A stretch of 64,000 nt of DNA, taken from NCBI RefSeq assembly GCF_013408655.1, contig NZ_JACCBP010000002.1, positions 496,001 to 560,000 of the forward strand, written 5' to 3'. Numbering within the stretch: position 1 is the stretch's first letter; every line of letters begins with the position of its first letter. The position numbers were made by a program, and so were the translations under genes. Of the stretch, positions 30,223-41,091 are shown one piece after another. Source of the stretch: Pigmentiphaga litoralis. Lineage in GTDB: Bacteria > Pseudomonadota > Gammaproteobacteria > Burkholderiales > Burkholderiaceae_B. The notes under the pieces are model-generated. The model had not been told where the DNA came from and made no database searches. It saw only the letters and a program-made list of their open reading frames with translations.

Positions 30223-30927
30223 ATGACCATTTCCGCGCTTCGCAGCAACAACCTTGTCGAACAATTGAGCCAGGCGCTTACCGCCCAAATCGTGTCGGGC
30301 GAACGCGTGGCAGGCAGCCGGTTGCCGACGGAAGAAAAGCTGGCCACCGATTACGGTGTCAGCCGCACCGTGGTGCGCGAAGCCATTTCGCGCCTGAAGT
30401 CGGACGGCCTGGTCATCACGAAACAGGGACTGGGCGCTTTCGTGGCCAGCTCCTTGCGGAACACGCCGTTCCGGATCGACGGCGACCGCAAGGACAGCCA
30501 CAAGCTGGTGCAGGAAGTGTTCGAGCTGCGCATTGGCGTCGAAACCGAAGCGGCGGCCTTGGCTGCGGAGCGCGGGACGGCGCCGCAGATCAAGGCGATC
30601 CGCACCGCGTTGAACACGCTTAACCGCGCCAGCGAGATCGGGTCGAACGGCGTCGAGGAAGACTTGCGTTTCCATCGCGCGATTGCTCGCGCGGCGAACA
30701 ACGCGCTGTACGACGGGTTTGTCGAATTCCTGGAGCGCCACACGCGCGAGCAGCTGTCGATCAGCCGCGTGAACTGTGAGATCGCCGGCTGGCTGCGCGA
30801 CATCCAGCTGGAACACCAGGCGATCTTTGATGCGATCGCCGCGCATGACCCGGCAGCGGCGCGTATCGCGGCCCATGCCCACCTACGCAACGGCATGACC
30901 CGCCTGCGCCGCATTGAGACCCACTGA
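30223..30927 (+). CDS. GntR-family transcriptional regulator (FadR/FCD type)
   Basis: 234 residues. The winged helix-turn-helix (residues about 10-76, with LPTEEKLATDYGVSRTVVREAI) is followed by an all-helical FCD ligand domain. It is divergent from pntAa and 73 bp upstream of a DapA-like aldolase, so it most likely controls that catabolic gene in response to a sugar acid or related ligand. The ligand is not identifiable from sequence. Confidence 0.88.
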   Translation: MTISALRSNNLVEQLSQALTAQIVSGERVAGSRLPTEEKLATDYGVSRTVVREAISRLKSDGLVITKQGLGAFVASSLRNTPFRIDGDRKDSHKLVQEVFELRIGVETEAAALAAERGTAPQIKAIRTALNTLNRASEIGSNGVEEDLRFHRAIARAANNALYDGFVEFLERHTREQLSISRVNCEIAGWLRDIQLEHQAIFDAIAAHDPAAARIAAHAHLRNGMTRLRRIETH

Positions 30928-31000
30928 TTTTTTTCGTTCTTTTGTATCGAACCCAGTCAACTCTGATCCGCTTTGCGTGATCGCTTTTTTCGGATGAATC

Positions 31001-31927
31001 ATGTCGACGTCTACCCGCCTGGAAGGTGTTCTCGCACCGGTTGTCACGCCCTTCAAACCTGATTACGCGCCGGATGCCTCGCGGTTCGTGAAGCACTGCC
31101 AGTGGCTGCTGGACAGCGGTTGCGCGGGGTTGGCGGTGTTTGGCACGAACAGTGAAGCCAACTCGTTGTCGGTCAACGAAAAGACGGCGCTGCTGGACGC
31201 CTTGGTCGGCTCGGGCGTGCCCGCGCAGACGCTGATGCCTGGTACCGGCGCGTCCAGCCTGACGGACGCCATCACCATGACCGCCCACGCCGCCAAGCTG
31301 GGTTGCGGTGGCGTGCTGATGCTGCCGCCGTTCTTCTACAAAGGCGTGTCCGACGAAGGTCTGTTCCGCTACTACAGCACCGTGATCGAGACGGTGGCGA
31401 GCGATGCGCTGCAGGTCTACCTGTATCACATCCCCCCGGTCTCGCAGGTCGGCATTTCGCTCAAGCTGGTGGAGCGTCTGCTGAAGGCGTACCCGAAGAA
31501 TATCGCCGGCCTGAAGGACTCGTCGGGCGACTGGAGCAACACCAAGGCGCTGCTGGACGAATTTTCCAAGTCGGGCTTTGACGTGTTTGCCGGCAGCGAA
31601 GTGTTCCTGCTCGAAAACATGCGTCATGGCGGCAAGGGTTGCATCACCGCCACCGGCAACGTCAACCCGGGTGCGATCGCCAACGTGTATCGCAACTGGC
31701 AGACGGCCGAAGCCGACGCGCTTCAGCAAGGCATTACGTCTACCCGCGAACTGGTCCAGAAGTACTCGATGATCCCGGCGCTCAAGGCCATCATCGCCGA
31801 CTTTTCGGGCGACTCGGCATGGCGCACCGTGCGTCCGCCGCTGGTCGAACTGCCTGGTGACCAGGAAGCCGACATGCTGGCCAAGCTCAAGGCTACCGGC
31901 TTTACGATGCCTGGCCTGCGCGGCTAA
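31001..31927 (+). CDS. DapA/DHDPS-family aldolase
   Basis: 308 residues, TIM-barrel Schiff-base lyase. The catalytic Y142 (YHIPP) and K172 (GLKDSSGD) are present; the substrate-loop GTNSEANSL replaces the GTTGE of true DapA, so this is probably not the lysine-pathway enzyme but a catabolic aldolase or dehydratase of the wider family. Linked to the preceding GntR regulator. Confidence 0.87.
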   Translation: MSTSTRLEGVLAPVVTPFKPDYAPDASRFVKHCQWLLDSGCAGLAVFGTNSEANSLSVNEKTALLDALVGSGVPAQTLMPGTGASSLTDAITMTAHAAKLGCGGVLMLPPFFYKGVSDEGLFRYYSTVIETVASDALQVYLYHIPPVSQVGISLKLVERLLKAYPKNIAGLKDSSGDWSNTKALLDEFSKSGFDVFAGSEVFLLENMRHGGKGCITATGNVNPGAIANVYRNWQTAEADALQQGITSTRELVQKYSMIPALKAIIADFSGDSAWRTVRPPLVELPGDQEADMLAKLKATGFTMPGLRG

Positions 31928-31990
31928 GGGCGCTGCCCCTGCGCGCCCCCGGGGCTACGGTCCACAGGGGTTGCGCGGCTGTCGCCCATC

Positions 31991-32028
31991 GACGGCGTAC
32001 CCGGCTTCTGCTGCCGCGGTACGCCGTC
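31991..32028. terminator. Long hairpin after the DapA-like gene
   Basis: GACGGCGTACC (31991-32001) and GGTACGCCGTC (32018-32028) form a perfect 11-bp stem with a 16-nt loop that can pair further (CGG with CCG). It has no T-run, so it may act as an mRNA end stabiliser rather than a true Rho-independent terminator. It ends 28 bp before the NUDIX gene. Confidence 0.5.
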
Positions 32029-32056
32029 TGCGCTTGGGCTGAAGTAAAATCGCCAG

Positions 32057-32578
32057 ATGAACTTGAACGACACCCACGTCTGGACGCCCCGCGCCACCGT
32101 TGCTGCCGTGATCGAGCGTGACGGCAAATTCCTGATGGTCGAAGAAGACACCGCGGACGGTGTCCGGCTGAACCAGCCCGCCGGCCATCTCGAACCCGGC
32201 GAGTCCCTGGCCGCGGCAGCCATCCGCGAAACCCTCGAAGAAACTGCCCACGTGCTGCAGCCGGTCGGCCTGCTCGGCACTTATTTATGGCGCACGGGGG
32301 GTGACAATGCACGAACCGGCACCACCTATCTCAGGTTCGCTTTCGTTGGCACGGTCGGCGAGCCCGATCGTACCCGCGAGCTGGACGTCGGCATCCGCCG
32401 CGCCCTCTGGATGACCGCCGACGCATTGCGGGCCTGTCCGGCCAGACACCGCAGTCCCCTGGTCATGCAATGCGTGGACCACTACCTGGCCGGTCGCGCC
32501 AGTGGCCGGGGCTGGATCCCGCTGACCGCGCTTCATACGGATTCGTCGGTTTCAGATTCCCCCCTTTCAGACAACTGA
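32057..32578 (+). CDS. NUDIX hydrolase (NudJ-like)
   Basis: 173 residues with a complete Nudix box from G43 to about residue 65 (GHLEPGES ... RETLEETA). It precedes mnmA by 28 bp, the arrangement in which NudJ, a nucleotide-pyrophosphatase of broad specificity, is commonly found in gamma- and betaproteobacteria. Cytoplasmic; substrate uncertain. Confidence 0.88.
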   Translation: MNLNDTHVWTPRATVAAVIERDGKFLMVEEDTADGVRLNQPAGHLEPGESLAAAAIRETLEETAHVLQPVGLLGTYLWRTGGDNARTGTTYLRFAFVGTVGEPDRTRELDVGIRRALWMTADALRACPARHRSPLVMQCVDHYLAGRASGRGWIPLTALHTDSSVSDSPLSDN

Positions 32579-32606
32579 TTTTCACTCGCAGCATTGGCAA
32601 TTCATC

Positions 32607-33719
32607 ATGGCAAACAAGGGTCGTATCGTCGTAGGCATGTCCGGGGGAGTCGACTCCTCGGTCAGCGCGTGGCTGCTCAAGCAGCAGGGCTACGAGGTGG
32701 TCGGCCTGTTCATGAAGAATTGGGAAGATGACGACGATTCCGAATACTGCTCGACCCGCCAGGATTGGCTGGATGCGGTCAGCGTGGCCGACATGATCGG
32801 TGTCGACATCGAAGCCGTGAATTTTGCGGCGGAATACAAGGATCGCGTGTTCGCCGAATTCCTGACGGAATATTCCGCCGGACGCACGCCCAATCCCGAC
32901 GTGCTGTGCAATGCCGAAATCAAGTTCAAGGCCTTCCTGGATCACGCCATGGCGCTGGGCGCCGAACAGATTGCCACGGGTCACTATGCCCGGGTACGGC
33001 AGGCGACGGACGGTCCTGATGCCGGCCGCTTCCAGTTGCTGAAGGCGCTGGATGCCAGCAAGGACCAGAGCTATTTCCTGCACCGTCTGAACCAGCAGCA
33101 GCTATCGCGCACCGTGTTTCCGCTAGGCGAGATCCCGAAGACCGAAGTGCGGCGCATTGCCCATGAACTGGGCCTGTCGAACGCCGCCAAGAAGGATTCG
33201 ACCGGCATCTGCTTTATTGGCGAACGGCCCTTCCGCGATTTCCTGAATCGTTACCTGCCCACCAAGCCGGGCCCGATCAAGACGCCCGAAGGCGATCTGA
33301 TCGGGGAACACGTCGGCCTGTCGTTCTACACGCTGGGCCAGCGCAAGGGGCTGGGCATTGGTGGCGTGAAAGGCAAGCAGCACGACGATGGCACCAGCGA
33401 CGCCTGGTACGTGGCGCGCAAGGACATCCCGAGCAACACGCTGTACGTGGTGCAGGGGCATGACCATCCGTGGTTGTTGAGCCGGTCCTTGCAGGCGCAG
33501 AACGCGTCGTGGGTGGCGGGCGACGCGCCGGTGCTGGCCAGCGAATACGGGTCCAAGACCCGCTACCGCCAGAGCGATTCACCGGCCGTGCTGAATGCCG
33601 CCAGCGGCGCCGAATTCGCGCTGGATTTCTCCGCCGCGCAATGGGCCGTCACGCCCGGTCAGTCGGCGGTGCTGTATGACGGCGACATCTGCCTGGGCGG
33701 CGGCATCATCGCGTCCTGA
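32607..33719 (+). CDS. mnmA: tRNA-specific 2-thiouridylase MnmA
   Basis: 370 residues. It adds sulfur to U34 of tRNA-Lys, -Glu and -Gln. The PP-loop GMSGGVDSS is at residues 10-18; the catalytic cysteines are C101 (PDVLCN) and C202 (GICFIGER). Full family length, ATG start close to the preceding NUDIX gene, probably cotranscribed. Confidence 0.96.
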   Translation: MANKGRIVVGMSGGVDSSVSAWLLKQQGYEVVGLFMKNWEDDDDSEYCSTRQDWLDAVSVADMIGVDIEAVNFAAEYKDRVFAEFLTEYSAGRTPNPDVLCNAEIKFKAFLDHAMALGAEQIATGHYARVRQATDGPDAGRFQLLKALDASKDQSYFLHRLNQQQLSRTVFPLGEIPKTEVRRIAHELGLSNAAKKDSTGICFIGERPFRDFLNRYLPTKPGPIKTPEGDLIGEHVGLSFYTLGQRKGLGIGGVKGKQHDDGTSDAWYVARKDIPSNTLYVVQGHDHPWLLSRSLQAQNASWVAGDAPVLASEYGSKTRYRQSDSPAVLNAASGAEFALDFSAAQWAVTPGQSAVLYDGDICLGGGIIAS

Positions 33720-33723
33720 GCCC

Positions 33724-35406
33724 TCAAGCGCTCATCTTCTCGACTACGGCTTCGCTCACCGTCTGCTTCGGCGCACCGGGGTTCGTCCCGGTGGCCGTCT
33801 CCGGCTTGACCGGCTCGAACGAATTCGCCTGCGCCATCGGCCAGAACGTCCGGTAGACCGCGTACTCGACCTCGCCGTCCAGCAATTCACCGGGCTTCAG
33901 GAACGGGAAAAGTCCGGCCAGCAGCTTCACCTCATTGCCCGACAACCGCCGAACGATGTGCTCCGGCCCCAGCTTGTTCGGGTGCGGCAGTCCGGCGGCT
34001 GAGACCAATTCCGACAGCGCCCGCAGCGTGTTGCGGTGGAAGTTGTAGACCCGTTCCCCCTTGTCGGGAACGACGATGGCGCGCTGGCGCACCGGGTCTT
34101 GCGTGGTGACGCCGGTGGGGCAGGTGCCCGTGTGGCAGGTCTGCGCCTGGATGCAGCCCACCGCGAACATGAAGCCGCGCGCGCTGTTGCACCAGTCGGC
34201 GCCCATCGCCATGGTCCGCGCAATGTCGAACGCCGTGATGATCTTGCCCGAGGCCCCCAGCTTGATGCGATCGCGCAGCCGGGTCCCGACCAGGGTGTTG
34301 TGCACCAGCAGCAGGGCGTCCTGCAGCGGCACCCCCACGTGGTCGGTAAATTCCACGGGCGCCGCGCCCGTGCCGCCTTCGGCTCCGTCCACCACGATAA
34401 AGTCCGGCGTGATGCCGGTTTCCAGCATGGCCTTGACGATGGCAAACCATTCCCACGGGTGCCCCAGGCACAGCTTGAAGCCGACCGGCTTGCCGCCCGA
34501 CAGGGTGCGCAGGCGTTTGACGAACTGCATCAGCCCGATCGGTGTGCTGAATTCCCCATGCGCCGACGGTGAATTGCAATCGACGCCAACCAGCACGCCG
34601 CGCGCCTCGGCAATTTCGGCCGTGACCTTGCTGCCCGGCAGAATGCCACCGTGGCCGGGCTTGGCGCCCTGCGACAGCTTGATCTCGATCATGCGCACAT
34701 TGGGCTGCGTGGCGTTGCGCACAAAGGCTTCTTCGTTGAAGCGGCCCTCGGCATCGCGGCAGCCGAAGTAACCCGATCCGATATTCCAGATCAGGTCGCC
34801 GCCCGGCTTGCGGTGGTAGCTGCTGATGCCGCCTTCACCGGTGTCGTGCGCAAAATTGCCTTTCTTGGCGCCGGTGTTCAGCGCCAGCACGGCGTTGGCC
34901 GACAGCGACCCGAAACTCATGGCCGAAATATTGAAGATCGACGCGTTATAGGGCTGCGTACAGTCCGGCCCGCCCACGGTGACGCGAAAGTCGTAGTTGT
35001 CGATGTGGATCGGCGCCATGGAATGGTTGATCCATTCATAACGCGTGTTGTAGACGTCTTCTTGTGTGCCGAACGGGCGCTTGTCCAGTTCCTGCTTGGC
35101 GCGCTGATACACGATCGACCGCTGGTTGCGCGAGAACGGCTGCGCGTTGGTGTCGTCTTCCAGGAAGTACTGACGCACTTCGGGGCGCACCAGTTCGAAC
35201 AGGAAACGCAGGTTGCCAATGATGGGGTAGTTGCGCAGGATCGCGTGCTGCGTCTGCCGCAGGTCGTAGATGCCGACGGCAACGAGCAGGGCGCAGATCA
35301 GCGCGGCAATCGCCCAGCCCGGCCGTTCAAATGCGACGGCGCCGAAAACGATCGTGCCGAGAACGGACAGCCAGAGTGTGGCGTAACGGGGAGCAAACCA
35401 GGCCAT
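33724..35406 (-). CDS. FMN-binding glutamate synthase-like protein
   Basis: 560 residues from the ATG at 35406, which has an AAGGA site; a GTG two codons earlier would overlap that site. Two N-terminal transmembrane helices (about 12-50) precede a domain matching the FMN/Fe-S core of GltB, including a cysteine cluster CIQAQTCHTGTCP. It lacks the glutamine amidotransferase domain, so it is not a complete glutamate synthase; the physiological reaction of this common family is unclear. It converges with mnmA with only 4 bp between stops. Confidence 0.85.
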   Translation of the reverse strand: MAWFAPRYATLWLSVLGTIVFGAVAFERPGWAIAALICALLVAVGIYDLRQTQHAILRNYPIIGNLRFLFELVRPEVRQYFLEDDTNAQPFSRNQRSIVYQRAKQELDKRPFGTQEDVYNTRYEWINHSMAPIHIDNYDFRVTVGGPDCTQPYNASIFNISAMSFGSLSANAVLALNTGAKKGNFAHDTGEGGISSYHRKPGGDLIWNIGSGYFGCRDAEGRFNEEAFVRNATQPNVRMIEIKLSQGAKPGHGGILPGSKVTAEIAEARGVLVGVDCNSPSAHGEFSTPIGLMQFVKRLRTLSGGKPVGFKLCLGHPWEWFAIVKAMLETGITPDFIVVDGAEGGTGAAPVEFTDHVGVPLQDALLLVHNTLVGTRLRDRIKLGASGKIITAFDIARTMAMGADWCNSARGFMFAVGCIQAQTCHTGTCPTGVTTQDPVRQRAIVVPDKGERVYNFHRNTLRALSELVSAAGLPHPNKLGPEHIVRRLSGNEVKLLAGLFPFLKPGELLDGEVEYAVYRTFWPMAQANSFEPVKPETATGTNPGAPKQTVSEAVVEKMSA

Positions 35407-35542
35407 GCGCACTTCCTTGGGTCAGCCAGATAGCCGACTAGGATAGCAGCGCAGGGTCACGGGAAGATGAATGCCCGGACGAATCGGGCCAGGTGGGGAA
35501 TTACGTAGGAAGGCGACGGCATGTGCCGCCGGCCGTCACGCA

Positions 35543-35600
35543 GCAGGCGGGCAAGCAGCAACCATTACGCCGCAGGCGGGCCAGCAGCAACCATTACGCC
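35543..35600. repeat. 29-bp direct duplication at the 3' end of the GST gene
   Basis: Two 29-bp units (35543-35571 and 35572-35600) differ by one base, and a third partial unit (GCAGGCGG) starts at 35601 inside the gene. The stop codon of the GST gene lies in the second unit, so the duplication has produced a spare stop and tail just downstream. Confidence 0.9.
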
Positions 35601-36208
35601 GCAGGCGGTCGCGTATCCATGAACGACGGACGCTGGCTGAGCTTGTCCAGCAGACGCGCCAGGTTCAGATGGCGGCTGCGCCAGTCCAGGTCGGGAAAGC
35701 GGAAGTCCAGGTATCCCAATGCGCACCCGGTCGCCACGTCGGCCAGCGTGTAGCTGTTGCCGACACAGAACGGCTTTTCGGCCAAGCCATTGGCCATTGC
35801 GTCCAGCGATGCGCGGATCTTGCCGTGCTGGCGGGCAATCCAGGCGTCGCTGCGCAAGGACGGATCGCGCTGCGTATGTTCGGCGCGGATCAGGATGGCG
35901 GCGTCCAGCAGGCCGTCGGCCAGCGCTTCCCAGCATTTGACTTCGGCGCGCTCGCGGCCCGATTGCGGCAGCAGGCGGCAGACCGGGCTCATGGTGTCCA
36001 GGTACTCGGCGATCACGCGCGAGTCGAACACGGCGCCGGCGTCTTCCATCACCAGGCAGGGCACCTTGCCGAGCGGGTTGGAATCCTGGATACGCGTATC
36101 GGGGGCCCACACATCTTCCAGCTCGAACTGGTAGTCGAGTTTTTTCTCGGCCATCACGATCCGCACTTTGCGAACGAAGGGGCTGGCCAGGGAACCGATC
36201 AGTTTCAT
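35594..36208 (-). CDS. Glutathione S-transferase family protein
   Basis: 204 residues from the ATG at 36208; the same frame runs on for another 1.6 kb antisense to purB, which is a composition artefact. The N-terminal thioredoxin fold begins MKLIGSLASPFVRKVRI with serine at the usual active position, followed by the cis-proline segment KVPCLV and the DSRVIAEYL glutathione-binding block; an all-helical C-terminal domain follows. Substrate unknown. Confidence 0.9.
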   Translation of the reverse strand: MKLIGSLASPFVRKVRIVMAEKKLDYQFELEDVWAPDTRIQDSNPLGKVPCLVMEDAGAVFDSRVIAEYLDTMSPVCRLLPQSGRERAEVKCWEALADGLLDAAILIRAEHTQRDPSLRSDAWIARQHGKIRASLDAMANGLAEKPFCVGNSYTLADVATGCALGYLDFRFPDLDWRSRHLNLARLLDKLSQRPSFMDTRPPAA

Positions 36209-36334
36209 AGTGCAGCGGATCAGAAAAAAGATGATAAAAGGGACGACTGATGACGTGTCTGTACGCGTATTCGCACGAACCTTGAACGCAGCCCGAACGG
36301 GCGCCGAGTATACCACCCGGGATGTATCCCCTGA

Positions 36335-37750
<1,416 letters not shown>

Positions 37751-37908
37751 CGGGCTTTCGGCAGGTAGCTCACGGCCTCCTTTCACGGTAGGCTTGAGCC
37801 AGGCTGTGGGCAATCACTCCGCAGCCTGTCGCAGGCTTTGTTCAGCTGCTGCGACCCGTTCACGCCATCTCTTTCGCATTCCCGCAAGCTTTCTCTGGAG
37901 TTTCCCGC

Positions 37909-38367
37909 ATGAAGAAACTGTCTCGTGTGCTGCTGGTGGCCTGTACGGTCGCCGCGCCGATGCTCTATTCCGCAACGGCTGCCGCCCAATTCGCCAAGCC
38001 CGAAGATGCCATTCACTATCGCCAATCGGCGTTGACCGTCATGGCCACGCACTTTGGCCGTATCGGCGCCATCGTTAAGGGCGAACGTCCTTTCGACGCT
38101 GCCACCGTCCAGGCGGATGCTGCCCTGGTCGCGTCCATGTCCAAGCTGCCTTGGGCAGCCTTTGGTCCGGGCACGCAAGGCGGCAAGGCGCGCCCTGAAG
38201 TCTGGAGCGACAACGCCAAGTTCGTGCAAGCATCGCAGCGTCTGGAAGGCGACGTCGCCAAGCTGCAGACCGCCGCGCAATCGGGCGACATCGCCCAGAT
38301 TCGCACGGCCTTTGGCGCAGTGGGCGCCAGCTGCAAGAACTGCCACGACAGCTTCCGCGCACGCTGA
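37909..38367 (+). CDS. Cytochrome c' (class II c-type cytochrome)
   Basis: 152 residues with a signal peptide (about 1-27, ending ATAAAQF). The four-helix cytochrome c' fold carries its haem site CKNCH at residues 142-146, near the C-terminus as expected for class II. It is a periplasmic protein that binds NO or CO in known members. A cytochrome b561 gene lies 2.7 kb downstream in the opposite direction, and the two families are often linked. Confidence 0.92.
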   Translation: MKKLSRVLLVACTVAAPMLYSATAAAQFAKPEDAIHYRQSALTVMATHFGRIGAIVKGERPFDAATVQADAALVASMSKLPWAAFGPGTQGGKARPEVWSDNAKFVQASQRLEGDVAKLQTAAQSGDIAQIRTAFGAVGASCKNCHDSFRAR

Positions 38368-38479
38368 TTCCGGGCGGCCGGACGGCGGGTGCTGCGATGC
38401 GGCAAAACCCGCGTGGTTGCTGGGTTAATCGCAGGTTTGCGGGTAGTTTGATCGCCTGTAATCGATCGCAATATCTTTG

Positions 38480-38535
38480 AGGCGCTTTTCGGCGCCTGTT
38501 GCAAAAAAAGCCGGATGATTTCTGGCTTTTTTTGC
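38480..38535 (+). terminator. Double hairpin between cytochrome c' and DUF3300 genes
   Basis: The first hairpin is AGGCGC/GCGCCT (38480-38497). The second has stem AAAAAAAGCC (38503-38512) and GGCTTTTTTT (38524-38533), a good bidirectional intrinsic terminator. It lies 44 bp before the next start, so it could also attenuate that gene. Confidence 0.75.
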
Positions 38536-38578
38536 GTCCCGGCGGTCGAATGGGGTATCTGTTCAAGGAGGAGCCATC

Positions 38579-40744
38579 ATGGTCTCCGTCTCCCGAATCG
38601 CCGTCTGCGTCGCCGCCGCGTTGTCGACGCTTGCCGTGCCCCTGCAAGGCATCGCGCAGGAAACCGTCTTCCCGACGTTGCCCGATTCCAATATCCGTTC
38701 CACATCCACATCCAATTCCAGCTACGCGGAGCCCGGCCAACTCGAACAGTTGGTCGCGCCGATCGCGCTGTATCCCGATTCGCTGCTGTCGCAGGTGCTG
38801 ATGGCGTCCACCTATCCGCTGGAAGTGGTGGAAGCGGCGCGCTGGCGCCAGGCGCATCCTGGCCTGACGGGTGCGGCGCTGGAAGACGCCGTGCAGCAGG
38901 AAGACTGGGATCCCAGCGTCAAGTCGCTGGTCGCCTTTCCGACCGTGCTGGACATGATGAACGACCACCTGCGCTGGACGTCCGACCTGGGCGACGCGTT
39001 CCTGTCGCAGCAGACCGCCGTCATGGACAAGGTGCAAGAGATGCGCTATCGGGCGCAGACGGCCGGCAATCTGCAGTCGACGCCCCAGCAGAACGTGATC
39101 GTGGCCGAGACCGCGCCACGCACCATCATCCGTATCGAACCGGCCCAGCCCGACGTGATCTACGTGCCGACCTACAACCCGCAGGTGGTGTACGGCGCCT
39201 GGGCGTACCCGGCGTACACGCCGTTCTACTGGTCGCCGCCGGGATATGTCGCTGCCGGGGCGATCTTTGGTTTTGCGTCGGGCATTTTTGTCGGCCACGC
39301 GCTGTGGGGCGGATATGACTGGCGCCGGCACAGCGTGAACGTGGTCAACGTGACCAACTACAACCGCTTCAGCCGCACATCGTGGGGCGGCGGGCCCTGG
39401 CGCCATGATCCGGGGCATCGCGGGCCGGTGGGGTATGGCCCGGGCGGCGGGTATCGGGATGGCGGGTATCGCGACGGCGGGCCGGGCAACCGTTTCGGAT
39501 CGCGCGAACAGTTCCGGCCCCGTGCGGATGCCGGGCGGGGTGACCTGGGACGCGTGGATCGCGGGGCGTATGGCGGTGACCGCGGCGGGGATCGCTTCGG
39601 GGACCGTGGCGGTGATCGTGGCAACGGCGGCGGTCGCGGGCCCGGTGGCCCTGGCGGCGGCCAGCAATTCAGTGGCGGCGGCGTGCCGGGTGGCGCGCAG
39701 GGCTTCTACGGCGGTGGAGGCGGCCGCGGCCCGGGCGGGCAAGGCGGGGCGCCCGGTGGGTCGGCAGGCGGAGCTCCTGGCGGTGGTCAGGGGGCAGGCG
39801 GTCACGGCGGCGGGGGTCAAGGCGGCGGACGCCACATGTCTGGCGAAGCGCCCGCTCCAGGTATCGTGAACACAGCAGGCCCGGGCGGCCAGCCCGGGGG
39901 CTTCGGCGACCGCGGCAACGGCAGTTTTGGCGGGCGGGGTAACGATGGCTTTGGTGGCCGAGGCAACCCCAACGGCATGCAGGGCGGCAATGGCGGGGGC
40001 TTTCCGCGGTCCGACTTTGGCGGCAGCCGCGGTGGCTTCCCGCAGACCGGGTCCCTGAACCCGCAAACCGGGCCGCTCAACACGCAGACCGCGCCGGGCA
40101 ACCCGCAAACGGCACCTGGCGGTTTCCAGACCGCGCCCGGCAACCCACGCACGGGTCCAGGCAACCCGCAGACCACCGGCGGCTCGCGCATGTCGTCGTT
40201 CGGCGAGGCCGCCAGCCGTCCTGACGGCGGCTTTCCGCGGTCCGGGCAGGGCGACGACGGCCGGTCCCTGCGCGCCGGGTCTCCCCAATTCATCGGGGGC
40301 TCCGGCCGCAACGACGGCAGCGCCCCGCAAATCAGCGGCGGACCGCGTTTCAGCGGCGGTGGTGCCGCACCCCAGATCAGCGGCGGTTCACGCTACGGTG
40401 ATGGCGCCGCGCCCCAGATTAACGGCGGCCAGCGCTTCAACGGCGGCGCGTCGGAACGCAGCATCAGCGCAGGCGGCGGCTACTCGCGCGGCCCCGCGCC
40501 GCAAGTGGGCGGCGGTGGCGCGCCCCAAATGAGCGGCGGCTTTCAACGTAGCGGCGGCGCAGGCGGCCCGTCCATGAACGGCGGCGGCTTTCAGCGCGGT
40601 GGCGGTGGCGGCGCGCCCGGCATGGGCGGCGGTGGTGGCGGAGGACGTGGCGGTGGGGGAGGCGGCTTTGGCGGCGGCGGTGGCCATGGCGGAGGGGGAG
40701 GCGGCCACGGCGGCGGCGGTGGTCATGGCGGTGGCCGTTCCTGA
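38579..40744 (+). CDS. DUF3300 protein with very long Gly-rich tail
   Basis: 721 residues, start ATG at 38579 with a strong AAGGAGG site. A signal peptide (1-26) is followed by the DUF3300 domain (about 50-260) with LVAPIALYPDSLLSQVLMAS and VYVPTYNPQVVYG-like motifs, then about 460 residues made of Gly, Asp, Asn, Pro, Gln and Arg in short imperfect repeats. The N-terminal part looks like an exported envelope protein of unknown function. The tail resembles silk- or glycine-rich secreted proteins and may be disordered or surface-exposed. Confidence 0.82.
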   Translation: MVSVSRIAVCVAAALSTLAVPLQGIAQETVFPTLPDSNIRSTSTSNSSYAEPGQLEQLVAPIALYPDSLLSQVLMASTYPLEVVEAARWRQAHPGLTGAALEDAVQQEDWDPSVKSLVAFPTVLDMMNDHLRWTSDLGDAFLSQQTAVMDKVQEMRYRAQTAGNLQSTPQQNVIVAETAPRTIIRIEPAQPDVIYVPTYNPQVVYGAWAYPAYTPFYWSPPGYVAAGAIFGFASGIFVGHALWGGYDWRRHSVNVVNVTNYNRFSRTSWGGGPWRHDPGHRGPVGYGPGGGYRDGGYRDGGPGNRFGSREQFRPRADAGRGDLGRVDRGAYGGDRGGDRFGDRGGDRGNGGGRGPGGPGGGQQFSGGGVPGGAQGFYGGGGGRGPGGQGGAPGGSAGGAPGGGQGAGGHGGGGQGGGRHMSGEAPAPGIVNTAGPGGQPGGFGDRGNGSFGGRGNDGFGGRGNPNGMQGGNGGGFPRSDFGGSRGGFPQTGSLNPQTGPLNTQTAPGNPQTAPGGFQTAPGNPRTGPGNPQTTGGSRMSSFGEAASRPDGGFPRSGQGDDGRSLRAGSPQFIGGSGRNDGSAPQISGGPRFSGGGAAPQISGGSRYGDGAAPQINGGQRFNGGASERSISAGGGYSRGPAPQVGGGGAPQMSGGFQRSGGAGGPSMNGGGFQRGGGGGAPGMGGGGGGGRGGGGGGFGGGGGHGGGGGGHGGGGGHGGGRS

Positions 40745-40844
40745 GCACATTGACGGCGGCAGTCGCTAACCGTCGCAGGCAACCGCAACGTCTGCCTTGA
40801 GCGAGGTGGCTGGCCGTAGCCATGGCTACAGTTACAGCTACATC

Positions 40845-41006
40845 ACCACCCGAAGCAACCGCACCACCCGAAGCAACGGCACCGCCCAAGGCAACCGCAC
40901 CACCCAAGGCAACCGCACCACCGGAAGCAACCGCATCACCCAAAGCAACCGCACCACCCAAAGCAACCGCACCACCCAAAGCAACCGCACCACCCGAAAC
41001 AACAAC
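40845..41006. repeat. 18-bp minisatellite, nine copies
   Basis: Nine units of the type ACCACCCGAAGCAACCGC, the last degenerate, lie between the convergent DUF3300 and cytochrome b561 genes. All six frames are open through it because the period is a multiple of three, but none has other support as a gene. The rest of the 347-bp gap shows nothing recognisable. Confidence 0.9.
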
Positions 41007-41091
41007 GGGGACCAACCAGGGACGATGTCCCCCGGCTTGCCCCCGTTGTCGTCCGGAACGCTTCAACCGTCCGGCCGCCCTCAAACCTGGC

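Noticed and set aside
40845..41006. CRISPR-like array
   Set aside because: The units are adjacent with no unique spacers and there are no cas genes.
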